NCBI GenBank assembly: GCA_017475705.1
Contig: JAFVFB010000004.1
Span: forward strand, 1 to 64,000
Direction of reading: 5' to 3'
Source: Alphaproteobacteria bacterium
GTDB lineage: Bacteria; Pseudomonadota; Alphaproteobacteria; RF32; CAG-239
Length of the DNA stretch: 64,000 bases
The number at the start of each line of letters is the position of its first letter. Position 1 is the first letter of the stretch. The notes under the pieces were generated by a model. It was given only the letters and a program-made list of their open reading frames with translations. It made no database searches and was not told the DNA's origin. A program made the position numbers and the translations under genes. Positions 44,594-52,495 of the stretch are shown here, in pieces.

Positions 44594-45637
44594 TCAAGCT
44601 TTGATTTTACAAAACGCACCCAAAATTTGTAATACTGCTTGTTTTTTATCCATATTTACACGTTCTACTTCATTAAGAATACGTAGCGCATTTTCATATG
44701 CTTGGTAAAAAGCACGCATATCTTGAACCTCTGCCAGTCCCTCTCGTGCAAAATGACAAATAAGTTCCGCAAACAACCGCCAACTATCCTCATCTACAGC
44801 CACCTCTGTAGCCAATTCGACCAACGTCTCACCATCACATTTTTCGCCGCTATAACAAACTTTTCTAATCCGTTCATAAACATCAATTGCATCATTTTCA
44901 GCATACCGCATAGCTCGCCCAATGCTACCGCCCGCCAATTTTGCCAATTTTTGCACAGCAGATTCCTTCAATTCTGGCATATAGCGCCTCAATAGTGTTG
45001 CCACATTCGCCTCTGAAAGAGATGACAAATTCAGCTGAGCACAACGAGAACGAATAGTCGGCAAGACTTTCCCTGCATTATGAACCACCAGCAGCAATAT
45101 GCTCTTAAGAGGTGGTTCTTCTAATATTTTAAGCAACGCATTAGCCGAAGATGCATTCAAATCATCAGTGGCATCAACAATAACCACACGCCAATTGTCA
45201 TTAAATGACTTTTTCATCAAAAAAGCCACCACCTCACGCACATCTTCAACTTTAATCACCGCCGAACGTTTCAAGCCTTGTTTCAAATCATCATCGACCT
45301 CTTCACCAGCATTGATAGCTTTAATCAGCTTTTTCTTATCTGTTTCAATAAAGTCGCGTTCTAACACCTTAAAATCCGGATGTGAATGTTGCGCAACCTG
45401 TGCAAAAACCGGATTCTGCGGAGAAATTTCTAAAGTTTCATATTTTTTCCCTTCTTCTGCACAAAGCAAAAAACGAGCAATACGATAGGCCAATGTAGCT
45501 TTACCAATACCCTCATCACCGGTAATCAGCCAGCCGTGGTGCAAAGTCCGGTTATTATAAGCTGATAAGAATATCTTTTCCTCTGCCTCATGCCCAATAA
45601 GAAAATGATTTTCTGCTGGTGGGATACGTTCACTCAT
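44594..45637 (-). CDS. holB: DNA polymerase III delta' subunit (clamp loader)
   Basis: AAA-type clamp-loader subunit: LHHGWLITGDEGIGKATLAYRIARFLL (P-loop), then a VVIVDATDDLNASSANALLKILEEPP sensor, and RSRCAQL (SRC arginine). 347 aa is typical for alphaproteobacteria. It helps DnaX and HolA place the beta clamp on primed DNA. It starts 1 base inside the stop of the upstream exported-protein gene, so the two are co-translated. In most alphaproteobacteria holB follows tmk; here it lies upstream on the opposite strand. Confidence 0.93.
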   Translation of the reverse strand: MSERIPPAENHFLIGHEAEEKIFLSAYNNRTLHHGWLITGDEGIGKATLAYRIARFLLCAEEGKKYETLEISPQNPVFAQVAQHSHPDFKVLERDFIETDKKKLIKAINAGEEVDDDLKQGLKRSAVIKVEDVREVVAFLMKKSFNDNWRVVIVDATDDLNASSANALLKILEEPPLKSILLLVVHNAGKVLPTIRSRCAQLNLSSLSEANVATLLRRYMPELKESAVQKLAKLAGGSIGRAMRYAENDAIDVYERIRKVCYSGEKCDGETLVELATEVAVDEDSWRLFAELICHFAREGLAEVQDMRAFYQAYENALRILNEVERVNMDKKQAVLQILGAFCKIKA

Positions 45638-46695
45638 CAGTAATCAACCTCTTTAAGATAAACAACTTCATGATCCTGATAATTTCTCTGGGTAGCAGTA
45701 TACACAGTATCAGCGGGACGAATATTCACTTTGCGCCGTTTTACTGCGGCTTTCCGCCGTAAATTTTGTTCTGCAGCCAATGCATCTTCATCATCAACCA
45801 TAGGCAAATCAGAAAACTTTGTTTGTAAACGTTTTTTTACGGGGGCATCAATCACCAATCGACTCAAATAAGCCCGAAAATCATCAAATTTTTCTAATTG
45901 TGCCATTGCCACCGCGGCAAAACCACACACCCCATTTTCACAATAACGTGTATCAAAGTTCGGAGCAGAGCTTTTCACCTCAAAGGTTGCTGATTTCTTA
46001 TTATATTCGCGTAAAATATCATTATCACCATCATATAGCTCATCAATAATTTCCATTCCCAAATCATCATAGCACTGCGCAAGCTCTGCCATTGTCTGAG
46101 AAAGATAAGCCGCATTATGTATAAAATCGTCACCACGTAAAAGAGCCATTTCCATATCAATCTCTTCTGCACGACTATCTTTACAAGCATTAATTTTTTT
46201 CAGATAAGCCTCATCACGTATTTGTTTTTGCTGCATAAAGGCCTCATCTTCATTTGAGCGGTTCACACGAGGTTCATACAATTCATACCGCCAAGCATCA
46301 GCTTCTGCACGTTCTCTACCGATAGGATACTCGAGCGAGCGTGGTGTATGAGGGTTAACCGTCAAATCAGCGGTAAAAGGTGTAATTGTAGCACCGCGCT
46401 GATAGTTTTGCACCGTCCCATTGATTTCCTGCGGCACAGAAATATCTTGCAACCCCTGCCCTCGAAAAGGTTTTTCAGGTATTTGTTCTCCATCTTTTGC
46501 TGAAACCACAAACAAAATTTCCTCTGTACCACCAATATCAGCCATCTCAGGCACTTCATTTTGCAAATCAGCAGGGTGTTGTTCTTCTGTATTCAACACT
46601 ATATTTTCATCTTCAAGACGCAATAATTCGACAGCTGAAACCGAAGAAACAGAAAGCATCGCCGCAATTAAAACCAAAAAAGACAGATTTTTATT
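45637..46695 (-). CDS. Exported hypothetical protein (352 aa)
   Basis: An N-terminal Sec signal peptide (MNKNLSFLVLIAAMLSVSSVSA) predicts periplasmic export. The mature part has a proline/threonine-rich stretch to about residue 130 and then a helical domain with two Cys around ACKDS and CYDDL, and RYCENGVCGFAAVAM. I do not recognise the family. The ATG at 46695 has GGGGG 5 bases upstream. It overlaps the holB start by 1 base and shares its transcript. No hydrolase motif is seen. Confidence 0.7.
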   Translation of the reverse strand, partial: NKNLSFLVLIAAMLSVSSVSAVELLRLEDENIVLNTEEQHPADLQNEVPEMADIGGTEEILFVVSAKDGEQIPEKPFRGQGLQDISVPQEINGTVQNYQRGATITPFTADLTVNPHTPRSLEYPIGRERAEADAWRYELYEPRVNRSNEDEAFMQQKQIRDEAYLKKINACKDSRAEEIDMEMALLRGDDFIHNAAYLSQTMAELAQCYDDLGMEIIDELYDGDNDILREYNKKSATFEVKSSAPNFDTRYCENGVCGFAAVAMAQLEKFDDFRAYLSRLVIDAPVKKRLQTKFSDLPMVDDEDALAAEQNLRRKAAVKRRKVNIRPADTVYTATQRNYQDHEVVYLKEVDY

Positions 46696-46825
46696 CATCA
46701 AGACCCCCATTCCCTTACTATTTATTAAGGATTTCGCGAATATAATAATTCAAACAAAGAAATTGTCAAAATTTTTTTTGCCAATGGGGATTATTGCAAC
46801 ACAGCTGATAACTAAACAAAAGCTC

Positions 46826-46853
46826 TTGCACTCCATACAAAAATGATTAGACT
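46826..46853 (+). promoter_or_regulatory. Probable promoter of rlpA-dacA-tmk
   Basis: TTGCAC (46826-46831), a 16-base spacer and TAGACT (46848-46853), about 20 bases before the rlpA ATG. Confidence 0.45.
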
Positions 46854-46873
46854 ACAGACAAGAGGAACGACAC

Positions 46874-47734
46874 ATGGTAAATTTTATAAGATCAAAGGTT
46901 ACATTAAGCCTGACAGCAATCTTTTTGATAGCTGGCTGTGCAAGTGAACGCCCGTTTGAATATAAGAATCTCACCGAAGAAGTCTCCGCGATCAAAGCAG
47001 ACGGCGGTGTTTATAAAGTTGGTAATACCTACACAGCCCTTGGCCAAAAATACACCCCTAAAGAAGATTACAATTATAAAGAAACAGGGATAGCCTCCTG
47101 GTATGGTTCTGATTTTCATAATAAACGGACAGCAAATGGCGAAATTTATAATATGAATGCCGTTACAGCCGCACACCGCACCTTGCCATTACCCTCAATT
47201 GTTCGTGTAACTAATCTCGAAAATGGGAAATCAATTATTGCTCGCGTTAATGACCGCGGTCCATATGTTAAAAATCGTATCATAGACTTATCGCAAAAAG
47301 GTGCAGAACTTTTGGGCTATAAGATGCAAGGAACAGCAAAAGTAAAAGTAGAGGTTTTGGCTAAGGAAAGCCGTGCTCTGAAAGAAGCCATGCTGTCCAA
47401 AACAAACTCCTCAAAGATTTATAATGATTCCATTAAATATACAACTGTAACAGAAACAGCCACAGCTACCGCAGCCAAATCAGCACCCACACCAGCTAAT
47501 GAAATAGGAACTTTTTATGTTCAAGTTGGTGCTTATTCAGATTTAGAAAAGGCGCGTGAAATGGCCGAAAGCATGAGCCGTTTCGGTAAAGTAAGCATAT
47601 ATGAAGCCTATTTAAGCAAAGACGGCATTTATCGTGTGCGTCTTGGCGCATACAAAAGCCGCAACGAGGCTTTACAAATTTTAGACCGAGTGCTTGACTA
47701 TGGGCACGCGGATGTGACGATTGTAGAAGGATAA
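46874..47734 (+). CDS. rlpA: RlpA-like lytic transglycosylase, lipoprotein with SPOR domain
   Basis: A lipobox LIAGC (lipidated C22) anchors the mature protein. The double-psi beta-barrel follows: GIASWYGSDFHNKRTANGEIYNM...RVTNLENGKSIIARVNDRGPY, with the catalytic Asp in NDRGPY. The C-terminal SPOR domain (about 205-286, FYVQVGAYSDLEKA...VRLGAYKSR) binds denuded septal glycan. RlpA cleaves naked peptidoglycan during division. First gene of an operon with dacA (16 bases later) and tmk. Confidence 0.92.
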   Translation: MVNFIRSKVTLSLTAIFLIAGCASERPFEYKNLTEEVSAIKADGGVYKVGNTYTALGQKYTPKEDYNYKETGIASWYGSDFHNKRTANGEIYNMNAVTAAHRTLPLPSIVRVTNLENGKSIIARVNDRGPYVKNRIIDLSQKGAELLGYKMQGTAKVKVEVLAKESRALKEAMLSKTNSSKIYNDSIKYTTVTETATATAAKSAPTPANEIGTFYVQVGAYSDLEKAREMAESMSRFGKVSIYEAYLSKDGIYRVRLGAYKSRNEALQILDRVLDYGHADVTIVEG

Positions 47735-47750
47735 AGGAGCAAACAACACT

Positions 47751-48902
47751 ATGAAAAAATCTACTATATATACATTAATTTGCGGAATATCTGCACTAGG
47801 TTTAGCAACCAACGCTACCGCATTCGAAACAAATGCCAGAAACGCAATTTTGATGGACTATGAAACCGGTGCCTATTTATTTACCAAAAATCATGAAGAG
47901 ATGATTGCTCCGGCCTCAATGAGCAAACTGATGACCGTATATGTATTACTAAAAAAAATCAAAGATGGTGAAATTTCGCTGGAAGATAAATTTACCGTTA
48001 GCGAAAACGCCTGGCGCAAAGGTGGTGCAGCATCTGGTGGCTCAACCATGTTTTTGCGGATAGATCAAGAAGTCAAAGTTGAAGATTTAATCAAAGGTAT
48101 CTTAATTCAATCCGGCAATGATGCTTGTATTGTTGTAGCTGAAAATGTCGCTGGTTCAGAAGAAGAATTTGCCGCATTACTTAACGAAACAGCGGAAAAA
48201 ATGGGCTTAAAGCACGCCCATTTTGAAAATGCCACAGGGCTACCTCATCCAGATCACCGTATTTCACCGGAAGATTTGGCTATCCTAGCTCGTCATATCA
48301 TCAAAGAATTTCCAGAGTTCTACCCCATTTTCAAACAAAAAGAATTTACTTATAATGGGATTAAACAAGGCAATCGCAACCCGTTATTATACACCTTAAA
48401 AGGTGCCGATGGGCTTAAAACCGGTCACACTGATGAAGCTGGGTATTGCTTAACTGCATCAGTAGAACGCGGTGATCGCCGCCTAATAGAAGTTGTTGCC
48501 GGTCTAAGCAGTAATAAAGAACGTTCTCAAGAAAGTGAAAGTTTAATGACTTGGGGCTTTGCTAATTTTGAGAATTTCAAATTTTTCAACAAAAATCAGA
48601 TTATAGCGGAAATACCAGTGTGGTATGGTGCTGTACCGACAGTTGAAGCAATTGTTCCGGATAATGTCATTCGCACCGCTAAAAAGAGCACTAAGAATAA
48701 ATTCACCGCTGAAACTGTCTACAACACCCCGCTTAAAGCCCCTATAAATAAAGGCGATAAGATTGGCGAAATTCGCTTAATGTACGGCGGAGAACTAAAA
48801 GAGTCGATTCCTTTGGTCGCCAAAGAAGACGTTGCCAAAATGGGCTTTGCCGGTCGTTTTATGGCCAATTTGAAATACTTTGTATTTGGCAATGGCAAAT
48901 AA
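47751..48902 (+). CDS. dacA: D-alanyl-D-alanine carboxypeptidase (penicillin-binding protein 5/6 type)
   Basis: Trims the terminal D-Ala from peptidoglycan pentapeptides in the periplasm. The three serine-enzyme motifs are present: S56-M-S-K59, SGN at 121-123 and K223-T-G. A signal peptide (first about 24 residues, ending NATA) and a C-terminal amphipathic end (FAGRFMANLKYFVFG), used to hold PBP5 to the membrane, complete the 383-aa protein. Second gene of the rlpA-dacA-tmk operon. Confidence 0.95.
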   Translation: MKKSTIYTLICGISALGLATNATAFETNARNAILMDYETGAYLFTKNHEEMIAPASMSKLMTVYVLLKKIKDGEISLEDKFTVSENAWRKGGAASGGSTMFLRIDQEVKVEDLIKGILIQSGNDACIVVAENVAGSEEEFAALLNETAEKMGLKHAHFENATGLPHPDHRISPEDLAILARHIIKEFPEFYPIFKQKEFTYNGIKQGNRNPLLYTLKGADGLKTGHTDEAGYCLTASVERGDRRLIEVVAGLSSNKERSQESESLMTWGFANFENFKFFNKNQIIAEIPVWYGAVPTVEAIVPDNVIRTAKKSTKNKFTAETVYNTPLKAPINKGDKIGEIRLMYGGELKESIPLVAKEDVAKMGFAGRFMANLKYFVFGNGK

Positions 48903-48905
48903 AGG

Positions 48906-49553
48906 ATGAAACAAGGTTTATTTATAACATTTGAAGGCGGTGAAGGCTCTGGTAAATCAACTCAACTGGAGCTATTCGCCGCTTATTTAAGAACAGAAGG
49001 CTATGATGTAGTCATCACACGCGAGCCCGGTTCCACCTCAGTCGGCAAAGAGATCCGCCGTTTATTAGTTGAGGGAACCAAAGATAAATTTGATGAAATA
49101 ACAGAAACATTATTATTTTATGCTGATAGGCGCTTAAACCTAACCCAAATAGTTTGGCCTGCCTTAGCGGAAGGGAAAATTGTCTTATCCGATCGTTTTA
49201 ATGATTCAACAATTGCATACCAATATTATGGTGCTAACAAACTGGCAGACCGCCAAATCTTAGATACACTTTATAACACCGTTGCCGGTAGTTTTAAGCC
49301 AGACCTCACGTTTTTGTTAGATATTGACGCGCACATAGGCCTAGCGCGCAGCTTTCGCAAAGCTGAAACGATGTCCACCAAAGAAATTCGCTTTGAACAA
49401 GCAGAGATAAGCTTTCATGAACGATTAAGAAACGGTTATTTAGAACTTGCAAAACAAGAGCCAGAGAGGTTTTATGTCATATCTGGAGATAAAACCAAAG
49501 ACGCCATACAACACGAAATACAACAAGCTTTCAAGCAAAAGTTTCATCCCTAG
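48906..49553 (+). CDS. tmk: Thymidylate kinase
   Basis: Phosphorylates dTMP to dTDP. The P-loop EGGEGSGKST (10-19), the TREPGST motif for dTMP binding, and the DRFNDSTIAYQYYG LID-side region are clear; 215 aa is normal. The ATG lies 3 bases after the dacA stop with AAAGG overlapping the dacA end. A strong hairpin terminator follows. holB, the usual next gene, is missing here and is found at 44594-45637 on the other strand. Confidence 0.96.
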   Translation: MKQGLFITFEGGEGSGKSTQLELFAAYLRTEGYDVVITREPGSTSVGKEIRRLLVEGTKDKFDEITETLLFYADRRLNLTQIVWPALAEGKIVLSDRFNDSTIAYQYYGANKLADRQILDTLYNTVAGSFKPDLTFLLDIDAHIGLARSFRKAETMSTKEIRFEQAEISFHERLRNGYLELAKQEPERFYVISGDKTKDAIQHEIQQAFKQKFHP

Positions 49554-49582
49554 ATTTTCAGTATATAACCACATAATCAAAA

Positions 49583-49614
49583 GAAAAACCGAAGATAAAA
49601 ATCTTCGGTTTTTC
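49583..49614. terminator. Terminator after tmk
   Basis: A 13-bp perfect stem (AAAAACCGAAGAT paired with ATCTTCGGTTTTT) around an AAAA loop. It serves tmk on the plus strand and tRNA-Ala on the minus strand. Confidence 0.9.
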
Positions 49615-49620
49615 TTAAAT

Positions 49621-49696
49621 TGGTGGAGCTGAAGGGGATCGAACCCTCGACCTACAGATTGCGAACCTGTCGCTCTCCCAACTGAGCTACAGCCCC
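49621..49696 (-). tRNA. tRNA-Ala (CGC anticodon)
   Basis: 76-nt cloverleaf with GGGGCTG/CAGCTCC acceptor stem, D arm GCTC..GAGC, anticodon stem ACAGG/TCTGT (last pair G-U), loop TTCGCAA (anticodon CGC), T arm GAGGG TTCGATC CCCTT-like and an encoded CCA. The GGGGCTG start with GC at positions 35-36 fits alanine identity. It stands alone between tmk and the 296-aa gene. Confidence 0.85.
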
Positions 49697-49772
49697 TTAT
49701 TGACACTTTTAGTACACTCAAAAAAAAATAAATACAAGTATTTTTTTCATCTGTTGAGCTTTTAAAGCAATC

Positions 49773-49801
49773 AAAGAAGGCCCATAAAGTGAGCCTTCTT
49801 T
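49773..49801 (-). terminator. Terminator of the 296-aa gene
   Basis: AAAGAAGGC paired with GCCTTCTTT around a loop of 11 bases, 12 bases after the stop codon on the minus strand, with flanking T run. Confidence 0.8.
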
Positions 49802-49812
49802 GTTGATAAAGA

Positions 49813-50703
49813 TTAATTCGGCTCGTAGGCCGCAATTTCCTCTTTAATCTTTTGCTTAACCATAGACTGATAAAGGCCAAACAAACGCTTAATCCAAATG
49901 ACAATAGATTTATCATTAAAGTAGTGTTCTCCCTCTTGGCGCAAATCAAGCTGTGCAAAAAACAGCTCCCAATCGATTTGTTCCAAACACTGATGGAACA
50001 AATGTTTTTTCAAGCGCCACAACGGAGCCAATAACTTAATAATCTCATCCATTGTCATCAAAGAAAGAGCTGTTTTTTCCGCAAACAGATAGATGCCTCG
50101 CGGCGTTTCGTCAATGATGGCATCAGAAAACAGGATATGTGCGGTACCGAATGGCACTTGCCGAGTAGTAATTTTACCAGGTTCATACCCTTCTTCTCCT
50201 TTTTCGATTCGCCGAGTAAACGTCCCGTCATAACTGAACTCTTTCAGCAGCCCTTTCAAAATCATTTTGGCATGACCTCGCCATGTTTCATTGGCCAAGT
50301 TTGTACAGCAGAAAGCCAGATTTTTTACCAAAAAATCATATTCTGCCTGCCCCAACAATCCTGGTTGATCATATTCAGCCGTATACTTTTGATACTCTGC
50401 TGGCAATGAGGCGATGTAAGAATAAGCTGGAATAATCACCGCTCCCTTAGAGATACGTTGCAGAGCTAATTCCATCAGCAACTCACCCTGCATTGGCGCT
50501 TCACTGACACAATATTTTCCCCATTTACTCATAAATGCCATAAAAGAGGAAGGGATTCTCCACCCGCGGGTATATTGCCCACCGATTTGCACAGCATAAG
50601 GCAGAATATAATCATCTACCACCTGTGCCACACGTAAACCTTTGAGCTCATCAGAATCTATCTGACAAAGCTCTGCGACTGCGCGCAAAAATTTCTCATG
50701 CAT
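49813..50703 (-). CDS. Hypothetical 296-aa protein, SD-less leader
   Basis: I do not recognise a family. The product is soluble, helical and balanced in charge, with a Cys-containing motif FCCTNLANETWRGHA in the middle and an amphipathic C-terminus (RLFGLYQSMVKQKIKEEI). It is monocistronic, with a hairpin terminator. The ATG follows TTTAAATT with no SD, the same AATTATG context as at 499, 42153 and 44425. A -35/-10 pair near 50745-50720 is weaker than at the other three. Confidence 0.65.
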   Translation of the reverse strand: MHEKFLRAVAELCQIDSDELKGLRVAQVVDDYILPYAVQIGGQYTRGWRIPSSFMAFMSKWGKYCVSEAPMQGELLMELALQRISKGAVIIPAYSYIASLPAEYQKYTAEYDQPGLLGQAEYDFLVKNLAFCCTNLANETWRGHAKMILKGLLKEFSYDGTFTRRIEKGEEGYEPGKITTRQVPFGTAHILFSDAIIDETPRGIYLFAEKTALSLMTMDEIIKLLAPLWRLKKHLFHQCLEQIDWELFFAQLDLRQEGEHYFNDKSIVIWIKRLFGLYQSMVKQKIKEEIAAYEPN

Positions 50704-50888
50704 AATTTAAATTTTAAGTTAAAATATATATATAATAAACACAATTCTAGTAAATCTCATTTACTTTAATACTTTTTTTGTCTAATTGCAAGCAAAAAAT
50801 GATTCCCTAAAAAAATATCCACTAACACCGTTTTTATCCTTGCTGTAAAATCACAACTCTGTTAGAAACAAAATAAAGGGGATACGAC

Positions 50889-52031
50889 ATGATAATAACG
50901 GATTACAAAAAAGAGTTTTCTCGCTGTTTAGGCTGCAAGTTAAAACCCTGTGAGCGCGCCTGCCCACTTCAGGTTTCTCCACATGATTTTATTGCTCTAG
51001 CAAAACAAGATAAATACCAAGAAGCAGCCCGCCTGATTGCAGAAAAAAATCCATTACCGCAAACTTGTGGTCTAATCTGCCCTGATATTTTCTGTAAAAA
51101 AGCTTGTATTCGCGGCCGAGTTGATGCACCGCTAGAAATTCCCTGTCTGCAAGCAGAAGTCATGAAACGTGGCGGTTATCCGATTCTTGAATTTCCCCCA
51201 TCATGTTCTAAAAAAGCAGCCATTATCGGCGGTGGTGCTGCTGGTCTTGGTGCTTTGTTTGAACTTTTGCACCATGGCTGGCATGTAGATTTATATGAAA
51301 AGAATAAATTTTTAGGTGGAGCCTTACGTCTTATACCAGATTATCGTCTTTCCAAGGACATCCTTGATTTTGAAATTAATCGCCTGATAAGCAATAATCG
51401 AACAACGGTATTTCTGGATACACTGATTACAGATTTTTCCGCCTTACAAAAACAATATGATGCCGTCATACTGTGTTTGGGAGAAATACGACTTCGTACA
51501 CTAGGAATAAACGGGGAAGAATGCTGTCTTCCTTATGATAAATATCTAAAATCTCCTCGACAATACCTCGGCAAGAAGATTGCTATCTCCGGCGGTGGTG
51601 AAGTTGCTTTAGACTGCGCTTTAACAGCAAAACGCTGTGGTTGTGAACAAGTTGAAATGTTTGTTCGGCGACGACGTGAAGATATGCGTATTACAGCACT
51701 AGATCAACAAGAACTAGAAAAATTTGGCATCATTGTACATGACTTATCATCGGTCGTTGAAGTACAAAAAAAACCTCATGGGCTTTGTTTAAGCACCATA
51801 AAAAACCGCTTAGATGAAAACGGTAAAGCCATCCCTTGTGATAACACCATCTGTCAACTTGATGGTTATGATTTTATGGTACAGGCACTGGGTGCCTATT
51901 ACCCCAAAGAGCTTATTCCTCAAGGCTTTATAATCGCTGGAGACATGAGCGGACATGGGGGAATGGCCGTGCAAGCCTTAGCATCTGGCAGAGTGGCCGC
52001 CAAGAAAATTTGCACAGGAGATAAGCCATGA
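50889..52031 (+). CDS. GltD-like FAD/NAD(P)-dependent oxidoreductase (380 aa)
   Basis: The N-terminal domain has Cys clusters C13-x2-C16-x4-C21-x3-C25 and a second set with ICPDIFCKKAC, for two [4Fe-4S] clusters. Two nucleotide-binding Rossmann parts follow: AAIIGGGAAGLGA with YEKN for FAD, and KIAISGGGEVALDCA for NAD(P). A final GDMSGHGGMAVQALASGR closes the FAD site. The layout is that of the small subunit of glutamate synthase and NfnB/DPD relatives, though 380 aa is shorter than GltD (about 470). No glutamate synthase large subunit is near, so the partner and substrate are unknown. SD AAGGGG; overlaps rlmH by 4 bases. Confidence 0.85.
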   Translation: MIITDYKKEFSRCLGCKLKPCERACPLQVSPHDFIALAKQDKYQEAARLIAEKNPLPQTCGLICPDIFCKKACIRGRVDAPLEIPCLQAEVMKRGGYPILEFPPSCSKKAAIIGGGAAGLGALFELLHHGWHVDLYEKNKFLGGALRLIPDYRLSKDILDFEINRLISNNRTTVFLDTLITDFSALQKQYDAVILCLGEIRLRTLGINGEECCLPYDKYLKSPRQYLGKKIAISGGGEVALDCALTAKRCGCEQVEMFVRRRREDMRITALDQQELEKFGIIVHDLSSVVEVQKKPHGLCLSTIKNRLDENGKAIPCDNTICQLDGYDFMVQALGAYYPKELIPQGFIIAGDMSGHGGMAVQALASGRVAAKKICTGDKP

Positions 52032-52468
52032 AAATTACCCTCGGCGTCATCGGCAAATGCAAAAAAAAATCCCCTGAAGATTTACTGATTTCAAGATACC
52101 AAGAACGCATGAAATGGAAACTTGACATCAAAGAAAAAGACAACAGTACCCAAACAGAAGAGGCCAAATTTTTACAAAGCAACATTAATGACGGAGCCAA
52201 AGTTGTCGTATTAGATGAACGAGGTCAAAATATCAGCAGCGTAGATCTAGCAGGAATAGTTGAAAATTGGATGAACAATGGAGCTTCTGAAATCTGTTTT
52301 TTAATCGGTGGCGCGGATGGCCATTTAGAGAGCACCAGGGAAAAAGCCGATTTAGTATTATCCTTTGGCAAACTAACATTGCCGCATATGTTGATGCGAG
52401 CGGTACTTGTCGAACAAATCTATCGCGTAGAAACCATCATTAATGGTCACCCATATCACCGCATTTAG
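52028..52468 (+). CDS. rlmH: 23S rRNA (pseudouridine-1915-N3)-methyltransferase RlmH
   Basis: SPOUT methyltransferase acting on assembled 70S ribosomes. Motifs: ITLGVIGKCKKK near the N-terminus (variant of the usual start), VVLDERGQNISS, FLIGGADG and the LPHMLMRAVLVEQIYRVETIINGHPYH C-terminal knot with the conserved YH. 146 aa is close to the usual 155. It overlaps the 3' end of the GltD-like gene by 4 bases, so the two are co-translated. Confidence 0.95.
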   Translation: MKITLGVIGKCKKKSPEDLLISRYQERMKWKLDIKEKDNSTQTEEAKFLQSNINDGAKVVVLDERGQNISSVDLAGIVENWMNNGASEICFLIGGADGHLESTREKADLVLSFGKLTLPHMLMRAVLVEQIYRVETIINGHPYHRI

Positions 52469-52495
52469 ATGAAATAACTCTTTCACGTAAAACCA

